A stretch of 54,499 bases of DNA from Flemingiibacterium sp045634005 (GTDB lineage Bacteria; Bacillota; Clostridia; Oscillospirales; CAG-272): the NCBI GenBank assembly GCA_045634005.1, contig JAZQZL010000029.1, positions 1 to 54,499 of the forward strand. Reading direction: 5' to 3'. The translations under genes and the position numbers were made by a program. Below are positions 43,248 to 52,381 of this stretch, piece by piece. How positions within the stretch are numbered: position 1 is the stretch's first letter; each line of letters starts with the position of its first letter. The notes below the pieces were generated by a model. It did not search any database. It saw only the letters and a list, made by a program, of their open reading frames with translations, and was not told where the DNA came from.

Positions 43248-44936
43248 ATGGATTTACTTAACAGATTTCTTCCTCGCACCGACTTCGAGTCCTACGAGGA
43301 TTTCAAAATGAATTACAAATTTAACCTTCCCGAAAACTTTAATTTCGGCTACGATATCGTTGACGAATACACAAGAATAGAGCCGGGCAAGCCTGCGCTC
43401 ATCTGGCTCAACGACGACGGTGAGGAAAAGCATTTCACCTTTGACGACGTAAAGGAGCAGTCCGACAGAATTGCAAATCTTTTAACGTCCCTCGGCATCA
43501 AAAAGGGCGATCGCGTAATGCTCATCTTAAAGCAGCGCCCCGAGGTATGGTTTACCCTTGTCGCACTGTGCAAAATGGGTGCTACCGCAATTCCGGCAAC
43601 CTTCCAGCTCACAGAGAAGGACATCATTTACCGCTGTGAGGCGGCAAGTGTAAAAATGATCATCGCGGCAGAGGACAATGAGATAATAAATCACATCAGA
43701 AACTCCCGTGAAAAGTGTCCTACTCTCAAGTATGTCGGCATCGTCGGCGACGGAATTTCCGAGCGCTACGGAGAAGAATTCCTTGATATGCGCGCGCTCA
43801 CGAAGGAAGCGTCTGCCGATTGGGCACGTCCCACGGGCGAAGCAGCTACCACTAATATGGACACGATGCTGATGTATTTCTCCTCGGGAACGTCGGGTAT
43901 GCCCAAGATGATCACCCACAATTTCCTTTATCCTATCGGTCACATCACCACCGCTCACTATTGGCAGCAGGTTGAGGATGGCGGACGCCACCTCACCGTT
44001 TCCGACTCCGGCTGGGCAAAATTCGCGTGGGGTAAGATCTACGGTCAGTGGATATGCGGCGCGGTAAACGTTGCTTATGACACCGATAAGTTCGTTCCCG
44101 CAAAGCTTCTTGCGGCTATCGACCACCTGAAGCTCACCACCTTCTGTGCGCCGCCCACCATCTACCGATTCCTCATTAAAGAGGATATATCCGGTTGCGA
44201 TTGGTCGAGTCTGCACCACTGCGGAACCGCGGGTGAAGCACTCAACCCCGAGGTTGTGAATAAATTCAGAGAGGCAACCGGCCACACCATCTTCGAGGGC
44301 TTCGGGCAGACTGAAACGACCGTGCTTCTCGCTAACTTTGGCTGGGATCCCATTAAGGTAGGCTCTATGGGCAAGCCTTCGCCTATCTACGATATAGACC
44401 TCGTCGACGAGGACGGCAACTCCTGCGAGGACGGTATCGTCGGTTCCATCATAATCAAGAATGCCAAGGATCACCCCACAGGCCTGTTTATGGAGTATTA
44501 TAACGACGAAGCCGCAAACGCACGCGCTTTCAAGAACGGCACCTACAACACGGGCGATATGGCGTGGCGCGACTCGGACGGATACTTCTGGTTCGAGGGC
44601 AGAAACGACGACGTTATCAAATGCTCCGGCTACCGCATCGGTCCGTTCGAGGTCGAGAGTGCGCTTATGACGCATCCGTCCGTGCTTGAGTGTGCGGTAA
44701 CGGCTGTACCCGATCCCGTACGCGGTCAGGTCGTTAAGGCGACTATCGTACTTGCGAAGGATTGGCGTGACAAGGCCGGCGATGATTTAAAGAAGGAGCT
44801 TCAGAACCACGTTAAGGTTACCACCGCACCGTACAAGTATCCGCGCGTGGTAGAGTTCGTGGACGAGCTTCCCAAGACGACAAGCGGTAAGATCCGCCGC
44901 GTTGAGATCCGTCAGAACGACGCTGACAAGAAATAA
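43248..44936 (+). CDS. AMP-forming acyl-CoA synthetase
   Basis: The protein has 562 residues. ANL-superfamily motifs are complete: YFSSGTSGMPKM (phosphate loop, about residue 205), GFGQTETTV, YNTGDMAWRDSDGYFWFEGR with the hinge region, and KTTSGKIRRVEIR with the catalytic lysine near the end. DSGWAKFAWGKIYGQW is typical of the medium-chain (ACSM/MACS) group. It activates a carboxylic acid to its CoA thioester; the acid is unknown. It is encoded with an XRE-cupin regulator. Confidence 0.9.
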   Translation: MDLLNRFLPRTDFESYEDFKMNYKFNLPENFNFGYDIVDEYTRIEPGKPALIWLNDDGEEKHFTFDDVKEQSDRIANLLTSLGIKKGDRVMLILKQRPEVWFTLVALCKMGATAIPATFQLTEKDIIYRCEAASVKMIIAAEDNEIINHIRNSREKCPTLKYVGIVGDGISERYGEEFLDMRALTKEASADWARPTGEAATTNMDTMLMYFSSGTSGMPKMITHNFLYPIGHITTAHYWQQVEDGGRHLTVSDSGWAKFAWGKIYGQWICGAVNVAYDTDKFVPAKLLAAIDHLKLTTFCAPPTIYRFLIKEDISGCDWSSLHHCGTAGEALNPEVVNKFREATGHTIFEGFGQTETTVLLANFGWDPIKVGSMGKPSPIYDIDLVDEDGNSCEDGIVGSIIIKNAKDHPTGLFMEYYNDEAANARAFKNGTYNTGDMAWRDSDGYFWFEGRNDDVIKCSGYRIGPFEVESALMTHPSVLECAVTAVPDPVRGQVVKATIVLAKDWRDKAGDDLKKELQNHVKVTTAPYKYPRVVEFVDELPKTTSGKIRRVEIRQNDADKK

Positions 44937-44945
44937 GAGGAACAA

Positions 44946-45827
44946 ATGATTTTTGAAAAAAACGCCGCGCCGATGCTTATCGTGCTCGGTCAGTCAAACG
45001 CTCACGCTCACGGAACTCATCTTCCCGAGGCAGAGATAATAAGAACACCGCTTAAGAACGTGCACGGTCTGTCGCGCGAATGCAATCAGGCGTACGGTCT
45101 TTCCGACGTTACCTGGACGGGCTTCACCACGGGTGGTATGAACCTCGGCGAAACGCAGGACGATACCTGTTGCCTTGCCAACTATTTTGCAAAAATGTGG
45201 CAGGATGCGATAGACGGCGGTATGGATCTGCCAGATCTTTACGTTATACAGATATCCATCGGCGCCCAGGGCGTTGCACAGTTTGAGGCACACGGTGACA
45301 ATATGTGGTACGCGATGCGCGAACCGATACTGAAGCCCGGTCCGCTCGGAACGTGCGATATTTCGCTCTACCCTCTTGCGACAGAGATACTCTCGCTTGC
45401 TCACATCAACCTTATGATGTCGGGCAAGAAGCCGCAGATCATCGGACTTCATTGGAACCAATGGGAAACCGAATGCTACACGGGTTCGAAGGCTATGAAC
45501 GATGCAGAGGTTAATTACAAAAACCTTTTCTGGGGACTTTTCACCGCGCTCGGCAGGGATTCCGTCGGCACGGGTATTCCCTTCTACCTCTACCGCGCGC
45601 TCTCGGAGAATTTCGAGCCGAGCCGCATCGAGCGTATGAACGCGATCCTCGACGGATTTGTAAACACCCTCGCAGACTGCCGTATGATCGACCTACGTAA
45701 AACAGCCGTCTACACAGACGAGCCGAAAACTCACGGCATCTTCGCCGACGACGGTGTGCACTATCTGCCCGAGGCTCACTTGGAATTTGCAAAAATTCAA
45801 TGGAAAGATGTTTTCGGCAAGGAATAA
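44946..45827 (+). CDS. SGNH/sialate O-acetylesterase-like protein
   Basis: The protein has 293 residues. Near the start the block MLIVLGQSNAHAHG resembles the nucleophile block GQSN of carbohydrate acetylesterases, with the serine as nucleophile. Near the end DDGVHYLPEAHLEFA has the catalytic Asp-x-x-His pattern. There is no signal peptide, so it acts in the cytoplasm. It starts nine bases after the synthetase gene and may remove acyl groups from a sugar or small molecule; released acid could feed the synthetase. This link is inference. Confidence 0.72.
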   Translation: MIFEKNAAPMLIVLGQSNAHAHGTHLPEAEIIRTPLKNVHGLSRECNQAYGLSDVTWTGFTTGGMNLGETQDDTCCLANYFAKMWQDAIDGGMDLPDLYVIQISIGAQGVAQFEAHGDNMWYAMREPILKPGPLGTCDISLYPLATEILSLAHINLMMSGKKPQIIGLHWNQWETECYTGSKAMNDAEVNYKNLFWGLFTALGRDSVGTGIPFYLYRALSENFEPSRIERMNAILDGFVNTLADCRMIDLRKTAVYTDEPKTHGIFADDGVHYLPEAHLEFAKIQWKDVFGKE

Positions 45828-45903
45828 TCTGTGACAAGCCCGCATACAATAATAAAGTGTGATTTCGCACAGGAAGGAGCGACCGCAAGCGGTCAAACGA
45901 AGT

Positions 45904-47082
45904 ATGAGAACAGATATTAATATGACACGCGCGTGGGCAGAGATCGATCTCGCCGCCATACGCCAGAATTACACCGCCGCGGCGTCCTATGCAAAATCTC
46001 ACGGCGCAAGCCTTATCGCTGTGGTAAAAGCTAACGCATACGGTCACGGTGCCCATGAAGTTGCAAAGGAGCTTGAAGCGATATGCGGCGCGAACTTTTT
46101 CGCAGTCGCAACCTTACCCGAGGCTACCGAGCTTTGTGCGGCAGGTATCCGCTCGAAGATACTCATTTTAAGTGAGATTCACCCCTCGCTTTACGGCGAG
46201 CTGATACGGCACACAAACATAATCCCGACAGTCTTTCTTCCCGAAAGTGCAAGAGCACTCTCCGCGGCGGCACAGGCGGCGGGCAAAACCGTCGATTGCT
46301 TTTTGGCGCTCGACACGGGTATGTCGCGCATCGGAATCGAGTGTACGAGCGAGGCTAAAACTGCGCTCGGACTCGACGTTGCACAGGAGATATCGAAGCT
46401 TCCGAATGTAAACGTTCTCGGCATCTTCAGCCATTACGCTTCGGCGGATATGGTCGACACAAGTGCGGCGCTCGAGCAGACAAAACGCTTTGACGAGTTT
46501 TGCCAATCTCTTGCTGCACGCGGCGTAAATCCGAAATATAAGAGCATCTGTAACAGTGCGGCGCTCGTTTGTCCCGAGCTTACGAATAAATACGATCTCG
46601 TTCGAGAGGGCATCAGCCTTTACGGCTATCACCCGTCAAACGAATGTGCACGCGTGTTTTCTATAAAGCCTGCGATGGCACTTCGCGCGAGAATTACGGA
46701 CATTAAAACGCTTGACGCACACGTCGCTATAAGCTACGGCGGCACGTACGTTACCGACAAGCCTACGCGCGTTGCAACCGTTCCCGTGGGCTATGGCGAC
46801 GGCTATCCGCGTCTGCTCTCGAACAAAGCAGGCGTCATAATCGACGAAAAATTTGCTCCGATTTTAGGACGCGTGTGTATGGATCAGATGATGGTAGACG
46901 TAACGGACATTCCGTCGGCGAGCGTTGGATCGGTCGCCACTCTTATCGGTGCAGACGAGCGTGTTCGTGCAAACGTGCTTGCCGATATGATATGCACGAT
47001 TCCCTACGAAATAGTCTGCGGTATAACCGCTCGAGTACCTCGAATTTACACAAACGCATACCGCCAGATAAACGACGACTAA
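45904..47082 (+). CDS. alr: Alanine racemase
   Basis: The protein has 392 residues from the ATG at 45904. It makes D-alanine for peptidoglycan. The PLP lysine lies in AVVKANAYGHGA (about residue 40), and the second catalytic tyrosine in SYGGTYVTDK; the RVCMDQMMVDVT segment is conserved. Two starts are plausible, 45904 and the ATG six codons later. The only good ribosome site, AAGGAG (45874-45879), is separated from 45904 by a hairpin GACCGC-aa-GCGGTC (45881-45894), whose folding would bring it to normal distance. Confidence 0.93.
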   Translation: MRTDINMTRAWAEIDLAAIRQNYTAAASYAKSHGASLIAVVKANAYGHGAHEVAKELEAICGANFFAVATLPEATELCAAGIRSKILILSEIHPSLYGELIRHTNIIPTVFLPESARALSAAAQAAGKTVDCFLALDTGMSRIGIECTSEAKTALGLDVAQEISKLPNVNVLGIFSHYASADMVDTSAALEQTKRFDEFCQSLAARGVNPKYKSICNSAALVCPELTNKYDLVREGISLYGYHPSNECARVFSIKPAMALRARITDIKTLDAHVAISYGGTYVTDKPTRVATVPVGYGDGYPRLLSNKAGVIIDEKFAPILGRVCMDQMMVDVTDIPSASVGSVATLIGADERVRANVLADMICTIPYEIVCGITARVPRIYTNAYRQINDD

Positions 47083-47109
47083 ATTTTTGCAGTTTTTTTC
47101 AAAAAACTA

Positions 47110-47138
47110 TTGCATTTTTGAAAATAGTATGATATAAT
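47110..47138 (+). promoter_or_regulatory. Promoter of rpmE
   Basis: TTGCAT (47110-47115), a 17-base spacer and TATAAT (47133-47138). Confidence 0.8.
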
Positions 47139-47200
47139 GAAGCGTATGGTATAAATCGCATGGCAAAATCCATGCAAATAATTTAAAAGAGGTGTATATC

Positions 47201-47404
47201 ATGAAAGAAGGACTCCATCCCGAATACAAGGAAGTTACAATTAAGTGCGCTTGCGGCGAAACCGTTGTAACCCGTTCTACCAAGGGCGACATGAGAGTTG
47301 AAATTTGCTCGAAGTGTCATCCGTTCTACACCGGCAAGCAGAAGCTCGTTGATGCAGGCGGTCGTGTAGATAAGTTCAAGAAGCGTCTTGAGCAGGCGAA
47401 ATAA
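47201..47404 (+). CDS. rpmE: 50S ribosomal protein L31
   Basis: The protein has 67 residues. It is the zinc-binding (C+) form, with CACGETVVTRS and CSKCHPFYTG providing the four ligands. The ATG at 47201 follows AAAGAGGTG; an earlier in-frame ATG three codons before lies within that spacer. A strong terminator follows. Confidence 0.97.
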   Translation: MKEGLHPEYKEVTIKCACGETVVTRSTKGDMRVEICSKCHPFYTGKQKLVDAGGRVDKFKKRLEQAK

Positions 47405-47423
47405 GTTTATTTTGCGAAATCGG

Positions 47424-47468
47424 GGGTTTGAAGCGTCTTATTGATTGCTTCAAGCCCTTGTTTTTTTA
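47424..47468 (+). terminator. Terminator of rpmE
   Basis: GGGTTTGAAGC pairs with GCTTCAAGCCC and is followed by a long T-run. Confidence 0.88.
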
Positions 47469-47505
47469 ACTATTTTCCAAACTTCTTTTACTAGGAGGTA
47501 CACTT

Positions 47506-48816
47506 ATGGAAGAATTTGAAAGAGCCGTGCTTGTCACGGTTAAAACCGATAAAATGGCAGACGGCGAGTGCGAAACCTCGCTTGCAGAGCTTGAGCGCCT
47601 TCTTGACACAGCAGGCGGAAGTGTATTCGCTAGAATGATACAGTCGCTTGATTCGCCAAATCACCGCACCTGTATCGGAAGCGGTAAGCTTGTGGAGCTC
47701 TCCGAGCTTTGCAAGGCAAACGGCATAAAGCTCGTTATATTTGACCTCGAGCTCTCTCCTATGCAGATTCGCAACATCGAGGACGGCATCGACACCGACG
47801 TTCGCGTGCTCGACCGCTCGATGCTCATACTTGATATATTCGCGCTCCACGCAACGTCCGCCGAAGGTAAGCTTCAGGTTGAGCTGGCACAACTTAAGTA
47901 CACGCTCCCCCGCTTGACCGGCAAGGGCACCGAGCTGTCGCGTCTTGGCGGCGGTATCGGTACGCGCGGCCCGGGTGAGTCAAAGCTCGAAATGGACAGA
48001 CGTCACCTTCGTCGCCGTGAGGAGCAGCTTAATGCAGAGCTTGCAGACCTTGAGCGCGGCAGACTCACCAAGCGTAAGGCACGCGAGCGCTCGGGTATCA
48101 CCAAGGTTTCTATCGTCGGCTATACCAATGCCGGCAAATCCACGCTTCTTAACAAGCTCACGGATGCAGGCATTTTAGCCGAGGACAAGCTCTTCGCAAC
48201 GCTCGACACCACCACAAGAAAGTTCACTCTCCCCTGCGGCGTTGAGATCCTGCTCACCGATACGGTAGGCTTTATCCGAAACCTGCCGCACCACCTTATC
48301 AAAGCGTTCAAATCCACGCTAGACGAGGCTATCTGGGCAGACATCATCTTAATCTTAATCGACGCATCCGACCCTGAAGCGATGAGCCAGCTTGCCGTTA
48401 CGGAGAAGCTTCTCTCCGAGCTTACCGAGCAGGCAGGCTACGACAAGGCAAAGCCTACGCTTTACGTTTACAACAAGTGTGACCGTGCCGAAACCGGATT
48501 CGGTCATATCGCGATAGACCCTGATAAAAACTCTGTTGCCGTATCCGCGCTTACAGGCGAAGGTCTTGACGAGCTTGTAAGCAAGCTTGAAACAATAGTG
48601 CAGAACGGTAAGAGTGAGGAAACGTTCGTTATTCCAAACTCCGATGCGGGCGTTGTCAACCGCCTTTACGCATCGGCTGAGGTTATCGACGTTGATTACG
48701 GAAGCGAATTCGTCACCGTACGCGCTACGGTCGACGCTAAAACACGCGGTCAGTATGACCGCTACCGTGTAAGAAAAGACGGTGAGTGCGATGGCGAAGA
48801 AGACGAAGAATATTGA
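47506..48816 (+). CDS. hflX: GTPase HflX
   Basis: The protein has 436 residues. The HflX N-terminal domain includes LSPMQIRNIEDGIDTDVRVLDRSMLILDIFA and the glycine-rich GTELSRLGGGIGTRGPGESKLE. The GTPase domain begins near 195 with the P-loop GYTNAGKST, then DTVGFIRNLP and NKCD. HflX rescues or splits stalled 70S ribosomes under stress. Its end overlaps the next gene by 26 bases in another frame. Confidence 0.95.
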   Translation: MEEFERAVLVTVKTDKMADGECETSLAELERLLDTAGGSVFARMIQSLDSPNHRTCIGSGKLVELSELCKANGIKLVIFDLELSPMQIRNIEDGIDTDVRVLDRSMLILDIFALHATSAEGKLQVELAQLKYTLPRLTGKGTELSRLGGGIGTRGPGESKLEMDRRHLRRREEQLNAELADLERGRLTKRKARERSGITKVSIVGYTNAGKSTLLNKLTDAGILAEDKLFATLDTTTRKFTLPCGVEILLTDTVGFIRNLPHHLIKAFKSTLDEAIWADIILILIDASDPEAMSQLAVTEKLLSELTEQAGYDKAKPTLYVYNKCDRAETGFGHIAIDPDKNSVAVSALTGEGLDELVSKLETIVQNGKSEETFVIPNSDAGVVNRLYASAEVIDVDYGSEFVTVRATVDAKTRGQYDRYRVRKDGECDGEEDEEY

Positions 48817-49456
48817 TGCACCCGTTGCCGAAGCGCCCAAGACGTACACCACCCTTGAGCGAGAGGCTTCCGACGAGTTCGTCGAGAAAAAATCGGTGTT
48901 CATCGGATACGCGTGTCCCGTAAAGACCGAGGCAGAGGCGACGGATTTCATCGCGCGCATCCGCAAGAAGCATTCCGATGCAACGCATAACTGCTACGCG
49001 TATCAGTTAAACGGCGGCGGTATCGCACGTTATTCCGACGACGGTGAGCCGCAAGGCACCGCTGGAGTACCGATACTCGACGTTATCAAGAAAAGCGGCG
49101 CAGACGATTGCTGTGTGGTCGTTACTCGTTATTTCGGCGGCATCCTGCTCGGCGCCGGCGGACTTGTTCGCGCGTACGCTAACGGTGCGAAGATAGCGCT
49201 CGATGCGGCACACATTGTAACGTATGAGAGCTATACGGAGTTCCGCCTTGTATGCGACTACTCCGCGTATCAGAAGCTTAACTATGAGTTTCCGAAATAC
49301 GGTATCATCGTAGATGCAAGCGATTTCGGCGGAAGCGTAACGCTCCGACTTGCGATAAAATCAGCGCGTTTTGCGGAGTTCTCCGATAAGCTCTCGGAAA
49401 TGTTCGCGGGCGGTATCACGCCCGAAACGCTCGGCGAGCGCTTTGATTTCAGATAA
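48791..49456 (+). CDS. YigZ/IMPACT family protein
   Basis: The protein has 221 residues. The UPF0029 N-terminal domain contains CYAYQLNGGGIARYSDDGEPQGTAGVPIL and VVVTRYFGGILLGAGGLVRAY, both diagnostic. A C-terminal domain of about 70 residues follows. Its role is not settled; eukaryotic IMPACT inhibits Gcn2, bacterial members may bind ribosomes or nucleic acid. The ATG at 48791 is chosen over a GTG three codons before; both lie within the end of hflX, so translation is probably coupled. Confidence 0.9.
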   Translation: MAKKTKNIDAPVAEAPKTYTTLEREASDEFVEKKSVFIGYACPVKTEAEATDFIARIRKKHSDATHNCYAYQLNGGGIARYSDDGEPQGTAGVPILDVIKKSGADDCCVVVTRYFGGILLGAGGLVRAYANGAKIALDAAHIVTYESYTEFRLVCDYSAYQKLNYEFPKYGIIVDASDFGGSVTLRLAIKSARFAEFSDKLSEMFAGGITPETLGERFDFR

Positions 49457-49463
49457 AAATACA

Positions 49464-49500
49464 CGTCCATCTTCAGATAGGAGATGGGCGAGTTTTTTTA
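49464..49500 (+). terminator. Terminator of hflX-yigZ
   Basis: CGTCCATCT/AGATGGGCG stem followed by a T-run. Confidence 0.85.
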
Positions 49501-49566
49501 TCTCAAATAGAGATATTTTCACGCATTTGTAAGAAGGCGTGCTATAATATCGCCGAGGTGATATTC

Positions 49567-49839
49567 TTGAAACGCATCATTGAAAATTTGATAAGTGCAA
49601 ATCTGTTTGCCTATGAGCAGATTGGGAGTGACAACGATGAAACCCAAAACATTGTCAAAGCAATAAACGAAAATCGTCAATCGCTCGTTGGTTCACTCAC
49701 ACAACAACAGAAGGAAATATTCTACATATACGAGGATTTATTAAATGAGCGTCTGACCTTACGCGAGATCTCTATGTTTGCTGAAGGGTTTAAGCTTGGG
49801 GCAAAGATTTTAATTGATGTTTTATTTGATGAGGAATAA
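49567..49839 (+). CDS. Small helical protein, possibly DUF6809-like
   Basis: The protein has 90 residues from a TTG start placed six bases after the site GAGGTGAT; the GTG within that site is less likely. It is all-helical: LKRIIENLISANLFAYEQIG, then KEIFYIYEDLLNERLTLREISMFAEGFKLGAKILIDVL. The pattern resembles small proteins of Clostridia elements that end in a GFRLGARLM-like motif (DUF6809), but this assignment is from memory and uncertain. It is AT-rich relative to its neighbours. A -10 box TATAAT (49543-49548) precedes it. Confidence 0.55.
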   Translation: MKRIIENLISANLFAYEQIGSDNDETQNIVKAINENRQSLVGSLTQQQKEIFYIYEDLLNERLTLREISMFAEGFKLGAKILIDVLFDEE

Positions 49840-49871
49840 ACCTCGCGCGCTCTGCGCGCTCGGGGAGGACG

Positions 49872-49922
49872 AAAAGGGAGAGGGAGGCCCTCACGCGCCA
49901 CGCCCTCCCTCTCCCTTTTAAA
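49872..49922 (+). terminator. Long G-rich hairpin terminator
   Basis: AAAAGGGAGAGGGAGG (49872-49887) pairs perfectly with 49904-49919, followed by TTAAA. The loop is 16 bases. Confidence 0.75.
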
Positions 49923-50348
49923 CCCTCTCCCACTCGGCTAAATATGCTAAAAAGGTAGCCTGAGCCCCTCGCCCCAGCTCGGAATATCGTCTTGCCGTAA
50001 ATTTCGTACCACAGAGTGCACGTGTGGTGGCGCCGCCGCGCTACCAAAATGCGCGGCGGTGCATACCGTCGCGCGGCACAACGCGCCGCGCTATGCGAAA
50101 GGATTGCCGTTCATTTACAAACGGTGCTGACGCGGCGGTGTGCGCCGCGACATCGAGCGAATAGAGGCAGAGGGCGTCCGCAGGCCCCGAATGCCGATCT
50201 TGAGCGTGCCTCTGTGGTGAGCAAGGAAGCCGGGAGGAGTCCGAGGAGGGTGGAAACCCGCGCAGCTGGTGTCCCATCCTCCTCGTATCGCGTCCCCGAG
50301 CCGCAGAGCGGCGAGGTCGTTCCCCACGCCAAAGGCGCGGATAATAAG
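49920..50348. ncRNA. GC-rich structured non-coding region
   Basis: About 430 bases have no credible gene; all open frames lack ribosome sites and several frames on both strands are open because of high GC. Many hairpins can form: CCGCCGCGC/GCGCGGCGG (50034-50060), GCGCGGC/GCCGCGC (50073-50095), CGCGGCG/CGCCGCG (50132-50151), GAGGCA/TGCCTC (50165-50217), GAGGAGG/CCTCCTC (50242-50284) and GCCGC/GCGGC (50300-50313). The minus-strand translation of 50111-50332 resembles spurious hypothetical proteins that I recall from many Clostridia, suggesting a widespread repeat or RNA. No known class recognised. Confidence 0.45.
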
Positions 50349-50349
50349 G

Positions 50350-50384
50350 AAAAAATCCCACGGCATACACCGTGGGATTTTGTT
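50350..50384 (-). terminator. Terminator of pckG
   Basis: On the minus strand AAATCCCACGG/CCGTGGGATTT is followed by TTTT. Confidence 0.9.
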
Positions 50385-50389
50385 TAATT

Positions 50390-52171
50390 TTAACCAAGGC
50401 GAGCCTTGAGATCGTTAAGCTCGTCGTAAAGCTCAGTGGGAACGCGATCGCCGATCTGCTTGTAGAACTCGTCGATGCCTGCAAGCTCCTCTTTCCAGAG
50501 GTCTGCGTCAACGTCGAGAAGATCGCGTACGGTGTCAACGGTGATGTCGAGACCTTCAATGTTGATGTCCTCCGCCTTCGGAACAAAGCCAATGGGAGTT
50601 TCAACTGCATCAACTGCACCTGCGCAGCGAGCGAGGATCCACATAACAACACGCATATTCTCACCGAATCCGGGCCAGATGAAGTGGCCTTCGTCGTCGG
50701 TTCTGAACCAGTTCACGTTGAAGATCATGGGAGGATTGGAGATCTTCTTGCCCATTGCAAGCCAATGTGCGAAGTAGTCGCCCATGTCATAACCGGTGAA
50801 GGGACGCATTGCCATCGGGTCACGTCTTACTACACCAACTGCACCGGTAGCCGCTGCGGTGGTCTCGGAAGCCATTATGGAGCCTACGAACACACCGTGC
50901 TGCCAGCTTCTTGCCTGATATACGAGCGGAGCAGTCTTTGCGCGACGACCGCCGAAGATGATAGCGGAGATCGGTACGCCTGCGGGATTAGTAAACTCAG
51001 AGGAGAGGCAAGGACAGTTAGCCGCAGATGCGGTAAAGCGCGAGTTGGGATGCGCACCGCAGGTGGACTTATCCTTCTTGTCGTACTTAGTATAGTCCCA
51101 CTTGTTGCCCTTCCAGTCAACAGCGTTTGCAGGAGGATTCTTGTCAAGACCTTCCCACCATACAGTGTTGTTCTCAAGGTTGTGAACTACGTTGGTGAAA
51201 ATGGTGTTCTTCATGCAGGTAGCAAGAGCGTTGGGATTGGACTGGTTGTTGGTACCGGGAGCAACGCCAAAGAAGCCGTTCTCGGGATTAACCGCCCAAA
51301 GTCTGCCGTCGACGCCGACGCGCAGCCAAGCGATATCGTCACCTACACACCAAGCCTTGTAGCCCTTGTTCTTGTAGATTGCCGGCGGAATAAGCATTGC
51401 GAGGTTGGTCTTACCGCAAGCGGACGGGAATGCGCCCGTTACGTACTTAACCTCTCCGTCGGGGCCTTCGATACCGAGAATGAGCATATGCTCTGCCATC
51501 CAGCCTTCCTTACGGCCAAGGTAGGATGCGATACGGAGCGCGAAGCACTTCTTACCGAGAAGAACGTTTCCGCCGTAACCGGAGTTAACGGACCAGATAG
51601 TGTTGTCCTCGGGGAAATGTACTATGTAGCGGTTCTCTTCGTCGAGATCAGCTCTTGCATGAAGGCCCTTAATGAAGCCTGCATCGTCGCCGAGAGCCTC
51701 GAGTACGGATACGCCAACACGGGTCATAATAACCATGTTAAGTACAACGTAGATAGAGTCGGTAAGCTCGATGCCGTATTTAGCAAAAGGAGAGCCAACC
51801 TCGGACATGGAGTACGGAATAACGTACATAGTTCTGCCCTTCATCGAGCCGGTGTAAAGCTTGGAAAGCTTTGCATAGCATTCCTTCGGATCCATCCAGT
51901 TGTTGATGTTACCTGCGTCCTCTTTCTTGGAGGTGCAGATGAAGGTTCTGCCTTCAACACGTGCTACGTCGTTTACTGCGGTTCTGTGGAGGTAGCAGTC
52001 GGGAAGAAGCTCTTCGTTGAGCTTGATGATCTCTCCGGTAGAGCAAGCCTCGTCGCGAAGTGCGTCGATCTGTTCCTTCGAGCCGTCGATCCAAACGATC
52101 TTGTCAGGCTTGGTCATCGCAGCCATTTCGTCGATCCAATCGAGGACGAACTTGTTTGTAGTAAGTGCCAT
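50390..52171 (-). CDS. pckG: Phosphoenolpyruvate carboxykinase (GTP)
   Basis: The protein has 593 residues, typical of the GTP-dependent class. It interconverts oxaloacetate and PEP. The P-loop FPSACGKTNLAM lies near residue 250, with the reactive cysteine of GTP enzymes. PYSMSEVGSPFAKYGIELTDS, MYVIPYSM and FGGRRAKTAPLV are further signatures. In anaerobes it often runs towards oxaloacetate and so could supply the malate/fumarate branch with fumC. It has its own promoter and terminator. Confidence 0.97.
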   Translation of the reverse strand: MALTTNKFVLDWIDEMAAMTKPDKIVWIDGSKEQIDALRDEACSTGEIIKLNEELLPDCYLHRTAVNDVARVEGRTFICTSKKEDAGNINNWMDPKECYAKLSKLYTGSMKGRTMYVIPYSMSEVGSPFAKYGIELTDSIYVVLNMVIMTRVGVSVLEALGDDAGFIKGLHARADLDEENRYIVHFPEDNTIWSVNSGYGGNVLLGKKCFALRIASYLGRKEGWMAEHMLILGIEGPDGEVKYVTGAFPSACGKTNLAMLIPPAIYKNKGYKAWCVGDDIAWLRVGVDGRLWAVNPENGFFGVAPGTNNQSNPNALATCMKNTIFTNVVHNLENNTVWWEGLDKNPPANAVDWKGNKWDYTKYDKKDKSTCGAHPNSRFTASAANCPCLSSEFTNPAGVPISAIIFGGRRAKTAPLVYQARSWQHGVFVGSIMASETTAAATGAVGVVRRDPMAMRPFTGYDMGDYFAHWLAMGKKISNPPMIFNVNWFRTDDEGHFIWPGFGENMRVVMWILARCAGAVDAVETPIGFVPKAEDINIEGLDITVDTVRDLLDVDADLWKEELAGIDEFYKQIGDRVPTELYDELNDLKARLG

Positions 52172-52247
52172 AGTGGGTTCTCCTATCTTAAATTTTAAAT
52201 ATTTACATAATCTTTAGGCGAGAGTTTACCATTCCCCGCCATTATAT

Positions 52248-52276
52248 ATTATATAACATTCTTTTGCAAATTGCAA
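52248..52276 (-). promoter_or_regulatory. Promoter of pckG
   Basis: On the minus strand TTGCAA (52276-52271), a 17-base spacer and TATAAT (52253-52248). Confidence 0.8.
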
Positions 52277-52345
52277 GCACCTTTTGTGTTTTTCTCTACG
52301 TTTTTACACTATGTTAATATTTTGGCAGTTTCACCTATGCAACAA

Positions 52346-52378
52346 TAAAAAATCCGCGCATTTCTGCGCGGACCCAAA
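52346..52378 (-). terminator. Terminator of rsmA
   Basis: TCCGCGCA-gaaa-TGCGCGGA on the minus strand, followed by TTTTTTAT. Confidence 0.9.
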
Positions 52379-52381
52379 ACT

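Noticed and set aside
50041..50664. 207-residue open frame on the minus strand and shorter relatives
   Set aside because: It starts in the GC-rich non-coding region and runs through the pckG terminator and gene in a wrong frame.
50372..52198. 608-residue open frame on the plus strand
   Set aside because: It is antisense to pckG, whose motifs are all intact. Codon bias opens the opposite frame.
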